The position numbers and the translations under genes were made by a program. The notes under the pieces are model-generated. The model was not told the origin of the DNA. It did no database searches and was given only the letters and a program-made list of their open reading frames with translations. Positions 10,445 to 22,340 of a DNA stretch of 64,000 nt are shown piece by piece. Position 1 is the stretch's first letter, and every line of letters starts with the position of its first letter. The stretch comes from Chiridota heheva (lineage: Eukaryota > Echinodermata > Holothuroidea > Apodida > Chiridotidae), in contig JAIGNY010002020.1 in the NCBI GenBank assembly GCA_020152595.1, positions 788,001 through 852,000 on the forward strand, given 5' to 3'.

Positions 10445-11616
10445 AACTCTTATATAACCTACAGCGGATTTAAGGCAATTAGTAGATATCAGGTCATTAA
10501 GATAAAGTCCATAGAAAGAGATGAAATTACCAATTTGCAACCAATTTTGATAGGTTGCAGTGACAATTTAGTATACATTGTCTCCTGGTGTGAATAGGCA
10601 TACTTCTTCGTTCCATAACTTACCATAAGTTTTGGTGAACTTTACTTCCCATTACTTTTTGTGTCATTGTAGATTGTCATATGTGAAGGAAGAACTTGAG
10701 ACGAAGGAGCCAGGTAAAAATTCATCTTCATCAAAGATATGGTTCATGCAATAGACAGACAGTATCAGTTCCTTCCGAAAGGGGTAGGCCTAAGAATGAT
10801 TCATGATAGATCACCATTCTTACCTTACCATTGACCATTCTTATTTATGAGCAAGAGGAAAGAAAAGGAATAAGGATGGCAAAGAAAAGACATCTAGCCT
10901 CTAAGGATATATTCAGATAGAGCCTGTTACAGTTCTGTCCTTAAACTTTTAAATGTATAATCTCAGAAAAGGATTCCTTGGAAGTGATAATCGATATTTC
11001 ATATTCATTAAAGGTCAGCAGGCCAGTGTCACATTGCAAAAGATGAGGTCGATGTTTTGAAACCAAACTGGCTTTCATTTGGCAGTTTGGTCAGTAAAAT
11101 GCTTGATATGCATTTTACTTTTGTGTCAACTTCAACATGAAAGTTGAAGCCTTCGAAAAGTGGCCATACCCCATTCGTACCCTTGGCTACGCCGCAAGCT
11201 TATCACTATGTTACTGGTGTATTATCACTTTTTTGAAACATAATTAATTCATTTGAAGAATATCTTATCGTGGTAAATTTGCCTCCCCTCCTCTCCGGCC
11301 CTCGTTCGTTCATCAACAGTAACTACGAGCAGATCATTGTTGTAATTTATTGTATACCTTTAGTTGTTACACACTAGTTGTTATATACCTGTAGAGTAAT
11401 ATCGTTTACCAAAGAAGATATCTCGTGACACCGCCGATTAAATTTCTAGCATTCGTAAAACACCCTATGTATAACATATGATCAGAAGCGTAGGAAGGGT
11501 CACCTCCAGGATTGTCGCCAGGACTTCTCTCAAATGGGCGCACTTGCCATGGGCAGATTCTCCATGTACCCTTCTTATATACTTTTTCGTTAGATTTTAC
11601 GCAAGGGGCACAGACC
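10445..11616 (+). repeat. Segmental duplication, copy B
   Basis: Direct copy of 1-1193, about 9.25 kb downstream of the end of copy A. It carries the penultimate sulfotransferase-like exon and intron but stops before the position equivalent to the terminal exon, so only a gene fragment was copied. Small indels distinguish the copies, including a deletion equivalent to about 787-815 of copy A. Confidence 0.9.
10673..10783 (+). pseudogene. Broken copy of sulfotransferase-like exon
   Basis: Duplicate of the exon at 229-340, 111 bp instead of 112. One A is missing from the A-run near 10717, so the frame is lost and a stop follows at the ATAG (10752). The donor is also altered: five bases are inserted after GTA, giving GTAGGCCTAAGAATG. 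No terminal exon follows. Clearly non-functional. Confidence 0.85.
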
Positions 11617-13072
11617 TTCACAATATCTATATCACAGCAATATATAGGGCACGAAATCTCAGGGAAACTCTCCAAGTCACATATATGAATAAGTGAGTTC
11701 ATAACAACAAAGTAAAAGGGGCACTTTTGCCATATTTGTTTGAGCAAAAGTATGTATACGCACGTACATTTTACCGGTTTTTGCACCTTTGACAGTTTGA
11801 CGGTAATTGAGGGACACGTTTCACTTTAAAATCTTCACTTCCGTCATTTTTTGGAAAAGTGTGTGTGGAAAGGAGGGGGTATTCCCTTTGTATCCCCTGG
11901 TATGAAGACTCATCGTACACAACAAAAAGCAATGAGTTAGTTTGTTTAGCGTAATCAAGTTCATTCAATACGAATTTCTCATCTCAGCTCAAATCAGAAT
12001 CTGGATGAAATACGCCGTGAAATACGTTGCTTGCAGAAAGCACTTATGGTCACGATAGCAGTATTTATATTTTGTTATTTCTTATCTCCATCCTGCCATC
12101 AGGGTTTTACGGTATTCCTTTACCTAAATTTCTGAGAAATATCCTAAAAATATTAGAATCCAATTTAAGCTTTTATAAAAACAACGCAAAACTTTTCAAA
12201 GCGATTGCTGTCTTGTGATTTTCGTACTGTATTGAATGACGGGCCGAATAATATGGTGGTTTGTGGAAATTATTGCATACCTACGTATTATTGTCACATG
12301 CGTACGTAATATTTAATTACGTACGTACGTGATGTTACTATTATTACGTACGTAGGTATCATTATCACGTACGTACGTGATATTATTACGTACATACATG
12401 ATATTATAACGTACGTACGTACTATTATCACGTGCGTACGTGATACTTTATTGCGTACGTATGTGATATTATTACGTACGTACGCAATAAAATTATTTTT
12501 TACCATGTCCGATCTAGAGCTTCGTATTATACAGATGCAGAAACAGAAAAAGGAAAATTTCCAGGGGTTTTAGCGCCCTAGAAACTTTGAAGATGACGCT
12601 TTTCTATGCCCCAAAAGGATAAATGTTTTGATCATACAATTCCAAACGACAGAATGATCACTGTAAAGAAAATAATGAAAATGCGTTATACAAAATACAA
12701 ATTTCCGTAAGAACTGAAGAATAACCAGTATTTAACATAAAATGAACATAGAATAGGTAATTGATAGCAGGATAGATATTGTTTATTGTTGTTTAGCATT
12801 GTCGGGCCCCCATGCAGCTCAGGTCTCCATCCGCGTCCGAGAACCCGAAGGGCCATTTTGATGATCACACTAATGATCAATTATTAATGTTACTATAATC
12901 TATCGTGTATGAAGTCGTTATTTCTCTCATAATATTTCCCATTTACACATCTGCACATTTACATTCTGGATTGAACACTTTTTTTCAGATCGTTATATTT
13001 TCCCGTCAACTGGTCACGTGTTTTTTGTTTTGTTTTTAAATCATACTTGTTTTTATAGTTTTATTTCAGGTA
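11617..13072. other. Intergenic, contains ACGT-rich tandem array
   Basis: No gene supported. The only structured element is the palindromic ACGT array at 12283-12487. Around 12686-12880 there is unique-looking AT-rich sequence. Confidence 0.6.
12283..12487. repeat. Palindromic (ACGT)n-type tandem array
   Basis: About nine imperfect copies of a roughly 22-24-bp unit of the form TATTA-TTACGTACGTACGTGA. Each contains the self-complementary word ACGTACGT or a one-base variant (ACGTACATAC, GCGTACGTGA). Because every unit is palindromic, the array can extrude hairpins on both strands. Open frames across it consist of repeated TYVI residues and are artefacts. Confidence 0.85.
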
Positions 13073-13795
13073 ATGGCCAGTGAGGAAATGACTGATTTTC
13101 CGTTCTCATCAAAGTGGAATTTAGAAAACGGGGTGGAAGAAAGCTATCAATCTTTAAAATGAGTCTTTGATGATGAAAGTAAAGGAGTTTCAGAAATTTG
13201 GAGTTCCACAAGCTGGCGCCTTACTTTTATTCAGAGCTTATCTTCTAGTATCTCGTTTTTAGGGCACTGAGCTTCCACAAACCCGACTGAAGGCCGGGCC
13301 CTTCTAGACCACGTATTACCCCTTGTTCATTCTATACTTTATGGGGTCGGAAAAACGTGGGGAAGCAGAGAGGCACTGTCGTGACAGTTCGTATTTATAA
13401 CGACAAATTAAGCTGGTTTACTAAATTTGGAGGTATCTTGAGAATACCAACTATACAGAAGTAGCACCTGGTAAAGATGTGAATGAGGCGATACGTATGT
13501 ACAAGAGAGCCCCTAGAGATCGATCCTTCTTGCAAACGTGCCAAATCAAAATTGGCAAAGCTATTTTCTAATATTGGCCGACAAGATGAGGCATGCTTTT
13601 TTCTTTTGTGGAGAAAGGTCGTTTCTTGCGTGAGAGCCGAAGATTCCAGGAAGCGTTTGAAGCTATCATGAGAGGTGCCAATACTTCAAGTGTGCTTTTC
13701 TTCCAGATAGCGTTAACGTACGACGGGCTGGCGCATTCTGCTGACAGATTTAGAAGGGATCAGCTCTATCACGAAGAGCTAAATGTCTCGACCTA
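13073..13795 (+). pseudogene. IFIT-like TPR pseudogene
   Basis: Diverged paralogue of the intact gene at 30043-31386. It has the same layout: a TTATTTCAG acceptor just before the ATG at 13073-13075. The N-terminus reads SSKWNLENG, against FSKWDLEDG in the intact copy. A TGA at codon 30 and a frameshift follow. Recognisable blocks then recur in shifting frames: PQAGALLLFRAYL, a segment matching GPSKKDEAEKCYRD of the intact gene, IDPS...AKLAKL-type TPR helices near 13520, and EKGRFLRESRRF near 13610, ending near 13795. The C-terminal quarter is missing. Confidence 0.85.
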
Positions 13796-14990
13796 GATCA
13801 TACTCATGGAATGGCACTGAGGCAAAAGAAACAAATCCTTAAGTTCAATGAACTTCAGACAGTGGGGAAAATAATTTGACTTGAATCTCAATAGGTTTTT
13901 TGAAATATATAGACATAGACATATATCAGTATATGAAGAAGATATGTTATTCATCAGTTCATGTTCTATTTATTTTCATAGATTTTGCCAAATGGTTAAA
14001 AACTTTGCTACAAGTCTTAAAAGTTTCAATTTGATATTGGTCATACGTACATTTGCAAAAACTCAAAAAGTTACTTCACGGGTTCCGTTTTTTGTGCTTC
14101 ACGACGTTATACTTCATAATTCTGCGAAGAGTACATTTTGGGTTAAATATAATGTGTTAATTTTAAGAACAAAGTAATCAAACGTCGAGTAAATTGAAAG
14201 AGATTAAAACGTCTCCATCTTATAGTCACCACAGAGATACAATTATTTACGACGGTGGCAACTACACGCGATATGATATATCACTGGATTTACCTTTTTA
14301 AACAGTTAAATACACGTGTACATGGTGTACAGGTATAGGAGCAGATCCTGTTTTGCTAAGGAAGGAGTCGAAGAAGCAATTTATATGAATATTCCATTGG
14401 AATCCCATCATATTGTAAACACGATTGAAATGATGTACGTTACTTATAACAGTATAGCTTATACCAAGTTCAAATACAGAAATAGCTACTTAATCTGACC
14501 ATGGAGCGGCTAATAGCTGGGCCATGGTCTGACGACAGAGACATGACCAGAACGATTCCAAAGGGGAAGCCGAACAGTTCATACAATATCTGGCTAGAAA
14601 CCGGCGCTATGCTTATTAAAGACAATATTTATTAAAAGGAAGACTAATAGCTCAAAACAGGGTTCCTAAAAGTAAGCTTAAAGTTGTGTGAATATTGTCT
14701 GTCACATGCAATTTGGTACAAAATGTCTTTAGCTGTAATTGTTGAGTTTTATACTATTAAACTGACTGTACTGGGCAAGTGTTTGTTTTAGATGGCAAGC
14801 ATGTTGTATTTTAATACCATTTGAGTGTTTTAATCAATTTAATATAACAAAATCTTGTGGTCGCCATGCATGCTACACTTACTTGGAGCATCTGACCGAC
14901 AACACAGGATTAGCACATGACTGCATAAACAAAACCTACAAGCATCCATAGACAATCGGATCGTGTGTAGGAAATTAATCTATGATCTGA
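13796..14990. other. Intergenic, nothing recognised
   Basis: AT-rich unique sequence with short spurious frames. A small inverted repeat GACCATGG...CCATGGTC flanks 14499-14532. No splice-supported exon seen. Confidence 0.5.
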
Positions 14991-15320
14991 TGATATTCGA
15001 GTTCGGTCGACCTGATGATGGATGATGATGATGATGATGACGATGACGATGATGATGACGATGGCGATGACGATGGCGATGACGATGGCGATGGCGATGA
15101 CGATGGCGATGACGATGACGATGACGATGACAACGACGACGACGACGATGACGATGACGATGATGATATCCGAGTTTGGTCGACCTGATGATGGATGATG
15201 ATGATGATGATGACGATGACGATGGCGATGACGATGACGATGGCGATGGCGATGGCGATGACGATGACGATGACGATGGCGTTGGCGATGACGATGACGA
15301 TGAAGACTACGACGACGATA
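14989..15320. repeat. (GATGAC/GATGGC)n simple repeat in two blocks
   Basis: Two blocks of GATGAY/GATGGC hexamers and trinucleotides (15021-15158 and 15195-15320). Each is introduced by nearly the same unique lead, ATATYCGAGTTYGGTCGACC (14993 and 15167), showing that the whole lead-plus-array was duplicated. All long frames here (Ser, Ile/Val or Met/Thr runs) are repeat translations. Confidence 0.9.
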
Positions 15321-18300
15321 ATGATGAATACCACAAGCACTAATATTTTAAGAGACAGAACCATCTCCAAATTTCGAAAGACAGTACATGTCGCGAACAG
15401 TTTCTCAGGTACGGAGAAGATGGTAACAAATTGAAAATATAATTTATACCAGTTAAAAACGTATTCAGGAGAAAATTGCTTACGAATATTCATTATGTTT
15501 TAAACGTGCGTCACATAAAAAGTGTGTCATTGAATAATGAAAGCTTTTCCATCGAACAGTAATCAATGAGTGGATGTTGGATTAACTATTAATACGTGTG
15601 TTTCTTAAAGCTATAGGACAGTTATCGTCTCTTACGTAGAGGTGAATATATTTTAATTCGTTTGTTATGATTGGTCGAAATACAATGGTCAAATGTGCAC
15701 TTATTATGATAAGCCAATCAATTTTGGAATAAAATGTACGCCGCCACAATTTACTCACAATAGATGGCATTTAACCTTGAGTGGATGCTGTTCGTACGCA
15801 CTCCAGTTTAAACAACTGATCATAAGAGACAGCATAAGTATCCCACAAATATTAACCCTTCAATACAAATCGTATCATAAGTGTCCTACCAAACTTAATT
15901 CCTCTTGGTTTAAGTTGCCTTCTTAAAGGTGACTGCACACCCACAATTTATAGTGTAATGCATGGCCTTGATGAAGAATACTTTACTTCTCTCTTGAATT
16001 TGTAAAAGCCTTTGATATTATTTCTTCTAAATGTATTGTAAAATGTATTAACATTATTTCAATTTCAATTTTTGGAAGCCTCTAAACCATCAAATGATTT
16101 ATACTGTTTATAATGAGGCAGTTTCTGTGGTTATTGTAAATGATTTTATAGCGAGGTTATTTCATTTACAGAGAAATTTTAGATGACGAGATCCCTTGTC
16201 CCAATATGTTTTCCTATGCGCCCAGGCACTGAATACGATGGTTAACAATAATACTTTCATTAGAGTTATTGCAGTATAAGGTGAAGGATTTAAAAGAAAT
16301 ACAGTATGCAGAATTGCATATGACGACACTTTTATACTTGAAGGCTCTGATGCCTCCTCTTATGGATTTATTAACACTTTATTGAATTACAGTAGACTTT
16401 GTGGCCTCAAAATCAGCTTAGGAAATACTTATCTTATCAATATCAAAAGAGGTCCGCCGCAGGGCTGAGGTCCCCAAATGATGCTTGTTTAAGCTCCCCC
16501 CCCCCCCAACCCCCCTCTTTTTCTCTCTGGATCCGCTGTTGTACTTGCGTAAGCCATCAACGTATTAAAATCGTTCAAAGAAGTGTACCTTGTGTATGTG
16601 TGACACACACAATGTACATGATGTATGTGTGGTAAAATGACAATGCCGAGTTGAACCAGGGAGATGGCAACTCCCTGGTTGAACCGAGATTTGTCATTAG
16701 TTTAATCATGGAGCTATTAACTGAAATTGACTCGGTTAATAGCTTCATGTTTAATTCAAATGAGGGAAAAATACGAAGAAAAATGTTGCCTTGACGAGAT
16801 TCCAACTCGTTACGTTGGCACAAAAGTAAATCCCACACAGAATACCATCAAAATGAATCCATAATGTACTTACCAAATCGAAAACTATATGTTGCATTAA
16901 CTCTACGTGAAACTTACAAAAGGAGCAAGTGTGATGGATCCAAACGTGTACAGTTGTATAGTTATACATATAAGTTCGACGTATGCGGTATAAGTAATTT
17001 AAATTTATATCACAACTAGTGTATCTAAAAGGTGAACAGTAAAAGCGCCATTTCTCAAAAGAACAAGTAATCCCTGTATTTAAAATATATTTTTATAAGC
17101 TTTATTAATACAAAACCGGATCCTATCAAATTGTTGTAACCTGATTTTCAATTCAAATTCTTTCCCATTGTTAAAGCAACATATGGTTATTTGCTGGATT
17201 CTAAAGGGCGCAGTTTCCTATAAAATATCATCAGGCTACCAGGAATACGCAACGGAATTAATGATACCGTATTATTCCAAAAGGTTATTCTTTACCTTGT
17301 AAGTATTACAAAAATCTTAACAGGTCAAAAAATTACCATTTCCATCAAGAAAATTATTACAAACACCTTATCTAACTGATAAAACACAGGTTTCTATCGA
17401 TTTGTATCCTCAAATTATTTCAAAGGTTTGACCTTAAAATCAAATGTGAATAAGATGGATTATTGTATCGAGAAAAATACATCTTCTAGAAAAGATAACC
17501 GAATACAGAGCTAAATATCCTTGTATTAAAATCTATATTTCTGATCATACTGTCATATCACCACCACTTCAACTGTTCAAGTTTTCAGAAACCAATGTCT
17601 TAAAATTATTTTGATGAGTGACTGGAGATGTCCTATATTCAAGACATCGCTTACATAAGGTCTGCTCTCTGTTCACACGGTCTGTTTAATATTTCCATAA
17701 GAGTTTGTAAATCATGTGATTTGAATCATTTAACATTTTAGTGATGTAACAAACAATAATTCAAACTATCAAAAGCGGAAGGATTAAGGATTTCAAAATA
17801 GTTACTCTGCCAATTTCAGTTTTGCTACGCTTTGATCCGTCAAGATTTAATCCAATTTTTAAATTTAGTTACTGCACGTCTATTTAGAGACTCAATTTCA
17901 CTCAAGTCGGTATTAAACACAATTCGAAATGATGTGATATTCTCATCATTATCATATTGACCAGTTGACATTACCCTATATACATTGTCTCCTTCAATTC
18001 AGGGAAAATATTTTCAAAACAGTGTTTTTAATGTCATTCATTTCATCATTGCTTTATCAAAAAATATTTCCTTCAAATCTTAAAATGTATGGGAAACCGG
18101 AATATGAGTAGTGGGACTTTGTCTTGTGGACTTAACAGCTTAAAGACGAAAATGAAAAGTTGCCAGGACCAGGTCGGGATTAGTTATGAACTTTTTTATG
18201 ACAAATAGATATATTTCCAATGGTTTTGAATAAACCGAAGGCTTAAATTTAAAACTATTGAAATTACCGGGCTGCAATAAAGGAAGCTGTTTTAATTGCT

Positions 18301-18687
18301 CAGTCGCCTCTGTTAAGTGAAGGCAAAGGGGTACTCGTCCAGCATGTCCAGTAAACCATTCAACCGGTTTTACATGATCACTAAAATATTCAACTGTCAG
18401 AAAGGAACAAAAGTTAGGCTATAGTTTAAAATGACTTCAATCGAAAAATTTACTATTGGTACAGAGGAAGCCATACCTAAAAAGATATTAGCAGGACGCT
18501 CCATGGCAATTCCCTATGCACTGTCTTTAATCTTTTTATTTGCGAAAACTTTTCCATGCAATTAGAATGGTTCATGTCATTGCAAGATTTTTAGCTTCAA
18601 AAATCCCTTTCGAATATATCTTTTAAAATCAATGAAGATATTCTCCCCTCGTTTTAAATTGATTTTTACATACAATATTTAAACCCT
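15321..18687. other. Intergenic, nested hairpins only
   Basis: No gene supported. A C-run lies at 16495-16508. Two adjacent strong hairpins occur at 16636-16750. On the minus strand about 16799-16815 reads as a 5-bp stem with a 7-nt TTGGAAT loop, like a tRNA T-arm, possibly the end of a tRNA-derived SINE. 17000-18680 is AT-rich and featureless. Confidence 0.5.
16636..16750. repeat. Two adjacent perfect-to-near-perfect hairpins
   Basis: Hairpin 1: AATGACAA (16636) pairs with TTGTCATT (16692), enclosing AACCAGGGAG/CTCCCTGGTT around a 7-nt loop. Hairpin 2: CATGGAGCTATTAAC (16708) pairs with GTTAATAGCTTCATG (16736) with one mismatch. The two are only about 9 bp apart. They look like small foldback elements. 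Confidence 0.7.
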
Positions 18688-18689
18688 TT

Positions 18690-18870
18690 AATTTGTTTTA
18701 TATAACAGTAGTAATACGGTGGTAAAATCCCCTCCCCCCCTCCCATGAGTGTTAATCTGCTCTAAAAAATGAGAAAACCATATACTCCTCCCTATGCCTC
18801 TCCTTCTATTCAAGGTGCCTTCTTTGCTTGCACTCCTTGCTCTGCCGAGCCGTCCTATATCGTGGTAGCA
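18690..18870 (-). mobile_element. LINE tail fragment (minus)
   Basis: Minus-strand frame containing NRRRGIGRSIWFSHFLEQIN and a G-rich GGGGGGG tract. It corresponds, in inverse orientation, to the sequence at 23640-23745 (NRRSGIGRSICF, GGGGGGGAGG). It resembles the C-terminal end and 3' tail of a LINE reverse-transcriptase ORF. It is truncated, with no full domain. Confidence 0.5.
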
Positions 18871-19002
18871 TCTCAAAGAGAGTAGAGTGATCAACACCCC
18901 AGAAAATACGCCCAAACACACAGAACTAGGAGAATTATTCTTCGAAAAATGCCTAGGAGAAACAGATCTGCTCCAACTTAGCCCTATACTAGTAACATAC
19001 AA

Positions 19003-20019
19003 GAGAACAAATCAATACAGGACAGGATTTTCTTTTGTGAAGGTTCTCTTATGTATACATCTGTTATCGATGTGTGTTTGTTACACATTGATAACAGATG
19101 GTGACCTCAGGTGACGTTCGTCTGTGGGCAATGGAGCTATTTTGAAAAAGCCACTGTCCCCTCAAAATTGGTCAAAATGGACCATTTTACAACGTTTGTT
19201 CATATATACATACAAATGCGTGATGTTTTAAGGGGCAGTGGTAAATCTTTTTGTTTCTCTATTGGGTAGCAGTTAGCCCAGTGGATTTCAGTTATTTTCC
19301 TTATCGATGCAAAATGTTCATTAAAATGTCAATAATGACATCAACATTCGTACGTAGGTATCTTTATAGCCCAAGCTTTGTGAAACTAACCTCTTTTTCA
19401 TAATTAAAAAAACTATAATGGTGTAAAAAGACAGCACTTTTGTGTAAAGGCTCGACCCTTGATTTTGTACAAGGAACCTTGACTTAACTGGCGTCGTCTG
19501 GAACATGGCGAGTATACTCGTCATGCAAGGAGCACTCGTCATGCAAGGAGCACTGAGGCGTTTACAGGGAGAATAGGGGAATTTACAGGGAGCTCAGCCT
19601 AGGAATTATACAGGTTTTGTAGGGATCACTTGGGAGATCGCATGGAGCACTGGGAGTTTGCAGGGAGCCTGGAAGTTTAGAAGGAGCACTGGGGAGATTA
19701 AAGGAGCATAACAAGTTATGCAGGGAGTGTGTCATGAACACAGCATGTATAATAATTGGGGAGGTGCATGTGGTCACCAACAGCGTGTCACATGCAAAAG
19801 TATCATGCACGCATCAAGCAAAGAACACAATTACGTTTCATACGGATTGGTTCAAACCAGGGTGAGTCGCTTATCACTCAGTCAACCATTTGATCACCAA
19901 ACGAGTGCTGAAAGGGTGGTCGCAGGCCACCAATTTCGAAGGGATGGTTTGTAGGAGAGCCCCGTCTCTACCTCAGAGTTTACTTCATAAAAACGTGAGG
20001 ATATACTTGCCCATACATG
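19003..20019. other. Intergenic with GGGAGCACTG-type tandem words
   Basis: 19520-19720 contains a degenerate tandem repeat of about 20-40 bp based on AGGGAGCACTGRGGAGTTTACAGG. An inverted pair ACATCTGTTATCGATGTGTG/CACATTGATAACAGATG lies at 19058-19100. No gene supported. Confidence 0.55.
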
Positions 20020-20858
20020 ACGTCTATGGGCGGCCGTTTGGGCAAAAATGAAAAGGAAAAAAAAAGAGTAAGAAACATAAATATAAGAATGAAATAAACA
20101 AAAAAATAAACCAATACAAAAAAAGTATGTTATAAGAAAAAAACAAATTGAATATGAAATAGATGAAAAGAAATTTAAAAGATTCAAAAAAATATTAATA
20201 AGAAAATAAATTTAAAATAAAATGACCAAAAAGAAAAAAAAAAAACGAATGTTAGAAGAAAAACGAAATTGAATATAAAATAAGTGAAAAGATTTCAATA
20301 CAAAAGAATTTAAGAAAAATTATTAATAAAAACAAACTAAAAATGAAATGATTGAAAAGAAACCAATACAAAAAGGATATTATACAAAAATTTAAATTGA
20401 ATATGCAATAAATAAAAAATAAATAAAAAAGATAACAAGAAAAATATAAACTAAAAATGAAACAAATAAAAAGAAACAAATGTGTAATTTAAGTATATAT
20501 TAATAAGAAAACGACAAATTAGATATGAAATGAATAAAAAGAAAACAAAATCCAAGTAATATACAAACAGAAAATATATCTCCAAATATAACAACTTATA
20601 TATAAACATTAATATATCTAATAATATAAATGCTTCTATAAGCATTTTATCTTTAAATTTGTCTTTGAATCTTTATCTTTAAATCGATATATCTTTAAAT
20701 CAATGTAACTTTAAATCAATTTATCTTTAAACAGAAATGTAAGTAGTCTCAGGCTTTTATATATACAAACGGAATTCCAAATACAAAAAAATATATGCGT
20801 ACAAAAAATATAAACGTAGAAAAAAAATGCGCAGCACTTTGTGCACCACAATGCAATG
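20020..20858. repeat. Large inverted repeat, left arm (A-rich)
   Basis: Starts with ACGTCTATGGGCGGCCGTTT and ends with ATGCGCAGCACTTTGTGCAC. Both anchors recur inverted at 23321-23349 and 22341-22372. Between the anchors the arm is a degenerate A-rich array of 20-40-bp words such as GAAATGAATAAAAAGAAA. Frames on the minus strand (long Phe/Leu/Ile runs) mimic membrane proteins but are repeat translations. Confidence 0.85.
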
Positions 20859-21179
20859 TAACATATGTTGCGTACACTTGCAATCTGTTACTGATTATGA
20901 TACTTGGCAGCAGTTTCACTACACACCACAGATATTATATGTATGCATATCGGTTTCGTTAACGTACGACTCAAACACTTACATCAGGCGCGCCTGCAGG
21001 CAGTAGGTGCGGAAGGTACAGCTGTTTCAGCCACGGTATCAAAAGGTACTGGTATTGTTAGCCGGGGCACTCCATTCTATTGCTTCCGACAAAGGTTATG
21101 TTGCCCTTCTAATTAGGCTTAGAGCCTCTACGAATTTTGGGTTGGAATTTGTTTCCGTATACTTTTTTTCCAATACTTC

Positions 21180-22239
21180 TTAAATACCCAGACCAAGCGT
21201 GTCACGTTCAATAGGGACATATTTTTTTTGTCAAATAGGCCCACAGCAGTGATCTTGATGTCATTTAAAGAACTTGAAAAGTTCTTTCAGGAAATATAAG
21301 TTTTTGATGGAGGGGGTTGTGTTGAAGATTTTTGCAAAAAATGGGAATGAAAAAAAAAGAATTAAAAAATGCACACAATTTAAGGAAAACACTTTTTTTC
21401 TTCAAAAGCTTCCTTGCCATACTTCTAGACCTAGCTTTTGCTTGAAAAGCCGTGAACAACTGTCATTGACATCAAAGTATCCAATTCCGGTCGAATTTTG
21501 ACTGCCCCTACCATCAATATCTTTTTTGGCAAAATTTGTGCCAAATTTGATGATTTTAGCCTTTTGAGACCAAAATTTTGAAAAAACCGTAAGTTCTAAT
21601 CGCAATACACCTACCGTAGGTGTATCGTAATGTATCGAAATGTATCGTAAGAAAGGCCAAGCCATGTACTTTCAATTGATATCAGAAAGAGCAAGTACCT
21701 TTCCTCTAATTACATTTCATTTAAGTTATTATTAAGCATTTTCATTTCTGGTTAGACACTTTGATCTAGTGGCAAATCTCAGCGCACAGCACGCTAGACC
21801 CAAGTTCGATCTCGCTCTGAACCACGAGGTTTTTCTTTTCCGCTAGTAATTACAGCGATGATTATTATTATTTTTATTTTCATTGTTTTTGCATGTTTTG
21901 CTTTGAGAAAAAAATCAGACTGGTATCAATGGAAAGGAAATCTCACAAACAATCAAAATATGTAAAAAAATCCTCATTTTTCATTATTCACAAGAAAAAT
22001 ACAAGCTCAAAAAAACTGGCCTATCTTGGCATAAAATGTGCAAATGTCTATTTTTGTCGATAATTTCTTTAATTTCACTTTTTCATTGAAAAGTGTATTG
22101 TCTTATTCATAGTTTATTCATAGAAACTAAACTTTGTAGTGGTAGAAAACGAAAGGAAAGTTGTTAAAATTAATTTTGAAAACAAAATTTGATAAAAAGA
22201 TTTCTTCACGTTTTGAACCCTGGGTCTTTAAGGGTTTAA
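21180..22239 (+). mobile_element. TTAA-type non-autonomous element carrying a tRNA-like module (diverged)
   Basis: Resembles the 1,068-bp element at 54361-55428 in order and content. The right part shares GGTATCAATGGAAAGGAAAT (near 21923), ACAATCAAAATATGTA and the closing CCTGGGTCTTTAAGGGTTTAA (ends 22239), against AAGCCCTGGTAGAGTAAGGGTTAA there. Both have a tRNA-like B-box sequence in the middle. The left end is uncertain; TTAAATACCCAGACC at 21180 is the best candidate. No transposase ORF. It lies in the spacer of the large inverted repeat. Confidence 0.5.
21768..21832 (+). other. tRNA-like module inside TTAA-type element
   Basis: Contains TAGTGGCAAATCTCAG, an A-box-like stretch, and AGTTCGATCTC, a good match to the Pol III B-box GGTTCGANTCC, about 40 bp apart. 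No full cloverleaf is apparent, so I do not call a tRNA gene. A homologous position in the element at 54361-55428 also carries such a module. Confidence 0.45.
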
Positions 22240-22340
22240 GTTGGCTTCACGCTGAGCATAGCATTACATTGCACAAACATAACGCATTCGAGCGCTAGTG
22301 TCAGCCCATACTCACCACGCCTGGACGCAAATCCTGGTGA

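Noticed and set aside
11406-11786. 126-codon minus-strand ORF with a counterpart at 981-1199
   Set aside because: Similarity to the other copy is explained by the segmental duplication of an intron; no recognisable protein features.
14975-15493. 172-codon Ser/Ile-rich protein
   Set aside because: Translation of a GATGAC simple repeat; frames are open on both strands.
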